DNA from: Toxotes chatareus
Taxonomy: Eukaryota > Chordata > Actinopteri > Toxotidae
Assembly: GCA_016801885.1 (NCBI GenBank)
Contig: CM028903.1
Span: 15,979,035 to 16,043,034 of the forward strand
DNA: 64,000 nt
Direction of reading: 5' to 3'
Shown here piece by piece: positions 62,883 to 64,000 of the stretch. Every line of letters begins with the position of its first letter. Within the stretch, counting starts at the first letter, position 1. The translations under genes were made by a program, and so were the position numbers. The notes under the pieces were generated by a model that had not been told where the DNA came from, did not search any database, and saw only the letters and a list, made by a program, of their open reading frames with translations.

Positions 62883-63140
62883 CTGCCCGTGAGGACTTTG
62901 GCCAGGAACATGCAGTGGACTCCTTTGGGCGAACGCTTGGAGAAGTTGTGGGAGTAGACAGCCTTGCGGGCAAAGTAGGAGCCCTGACCAAACATGGTGG
63001 CGTGTTTGCCGCAGACCCGTGGATCGAAGTTGTGCTTGCAGATGCCCTCCACCACATCGGCCGAGGTGCCGTGGAACAAGTGGCGCTCGCTCAGCAGCCG
63101 GTCCATCTCTGACATGCGCCGCGACATGTACTCCTTCTTC
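62883..63140 (-). CDS. tiparp: tiparp penultimate coding exon: catalytic PARP core
   Basis: The acceptor TGTGCTCTAACAG precedes a 258-base exon ending GGGCAG|GTTTGT, phase 2 at both ends. It encodes KKEYMSRRMSEMDRLLSERH, then LFHGTSADVVEGICKHNFDP, RVCGKHATMFGQGSYFARKA and VYSHNFSKRSPKGVHCMFLA, ending KVLTG. The HGTS histidine and the GSYFA tyrosine are the NAD-binding residues of the H-Y-I triad; the isoleucine is in the next exon. The joint KVLTG-R-FTVGN is in frame. The product mono-ADP-ribosylates proteins, mainly in the nucleus in mammals. The zinc-finger and WWE regions must be encoded beyond position 64000. The reading continues past the donor into the intron, which is not coding. Confidence 0.97.
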
Positions 63141-63340
63141 CTGTTAGAGCACAAAGAGCAACAGAAGGTGAGATGGATTTGTTGATGAAATTTATTTTTT
63201 ATTTCTTAATTATCTTAAGTAATAAACAAAAAAAGATCATATCTCAGGTGATGAATTAGTAAACAACACAAATCAGTCTTGTTCTTTATTCAAAAGTTTG
63301 CTGTAAAACTGGGTATAATCAGTTTCTTCAGCAACACACC

Positions 63341-63396
<56 letters not shown>

Positions 63397-64000
63397 CTCT
63401 CTCAGTTCGTTTGATGTGAACGGATCAATCAGGCATGCAGAGGCGAAAGCGTTTTCCAGCCAGAGAAGCTGTGACCCAGGCATGACCTCCCATGACCCTG
63501 CAGCTTGTGACCTGACACAGACTGACACTGCATTCATTCGAGCATTCACTCACACAGACACACACACACACAAACACACACTTTAATTTCCCACTATCCA
63601 ATTTTAGGATGAAGCTCATCAACTTCCTTTGACATCAACAACCAGCCATTCACATGCCCAATACACACACACACACACACATGCAGACACGCAAACAAGC
63701 AGTTATGGTTTCCCTGTTATAACCCGAGTGTGGGAAGAGGAAATCAACTGACATTCAAAGAGGGCATCACTTTCAGAGGCTGCACCCGCACACAAACACA
63801 CACACTGTCAGTCATTGTGAAACCGTGTGGTACCAGTCAGTGTGGGAGAGTTTAACTGTCACAGCTGATAGGACTTGCCCTGCTCAGCCACCGCGGTTAG
63901 CCCACTGTGTGCGCGACAGGAACATCAACATCACCAAACATCTCTCCATCCACCACGTTCACACACAACTGTGGACTCATTCTCACGAAGTGTCACACAG
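63141..64000 (-). other. tiparp: tiparp intron, cut by the window edge
   Basis: I found no further tiparp exon between the acceptor at 63141 and the window end. The stretch is dominated by CA repeats. One TTGCGTG on the minus strand (63694-63688) fits the receptor core TNGCGTG, but such matches are expected many times by chance in a window of this size. Confidence 0.85.
63342..63393. repeat. (CA)n microsatellite in a tiparp intron
   Basis: A pure CA run of about 52 bases followed by a short CTCTCTCT tail. In tiparp sense it is a TG repeat about 200 bases upstream of the acceptor of the catalytic exon. Confidence 0.97.

Noticed and set aside
63688..63694. TTGCGTG aryl-hydrocarbon-receptor core in a tiparp intron
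   Set aside because: Biologically attractive, but about 30 TNGCGTG matches are expected by chance on both strands of the window.

Overview
This window is nuclear DNA of a vertebrate, most likely a ray-finned (percomorph-like) fish. The evidence is split genes with GT-AG introns, very dense CA/TG microsatellites, CR1/L2-type LINE remnants and several repeat families that I recognise from teleost genomes. It holds no operon, phage, CRISPR or prokaryotic gene. Nearly all open frames over 60 codons are chance or low-complexity frames. The window has two real protein genes, both on the minus strand and both cut by the window edges.

Right end (about 59.9-64 kb): the 3' end of tiparp (PARP7), a mono-ADP-ribosyltransferase. 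Two coding exons (63140-62883 and 61378-61189) encode most of the C-terminal catalytic domain. A 3' UTR follows, with a proximal and a distal poly(A) signal. The upstream exons lie beyond position 64000.

Left half (about 1-32.7 kb): the 5' part of lekr1 (leucine-, glutamate- and lysine-rich protein 1), a coiled-coil protein. I assign three exons: 29928-29825 (start codon and ALPEEI motif), 13002-12473 (CxxC motif and long coiled coil) and a newly recognised 78-base exon at 2304-2227. Phases match at both junctions. The rest of the gene lies left of position 1. A probable non-coding first exon and promoter sit near 32.56-32.67 kb, marked by an exact RFX X-box, which suggests control with cilium genes.

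The 27 kb between the genes (32.7-59.9 kb) has no gene I can support. It carries repeat copies, including four copies of a foldback element, a LINE fragment, a cluster of CRE-like GCGTCAC sites and one unusually long open frame of 202 codons. From memory, tiparp then lekr1 in the same orientation is also the human order at 3q25. No new multi-gene system is evident. The most useful leads are the lekr1 promoter X-box, the rebuilt lekr1 exon chain, a perfect 16-bp hairpin with a GAAA loop at 24.6 kb, and the CRE-like cluster at 39.1 kb.
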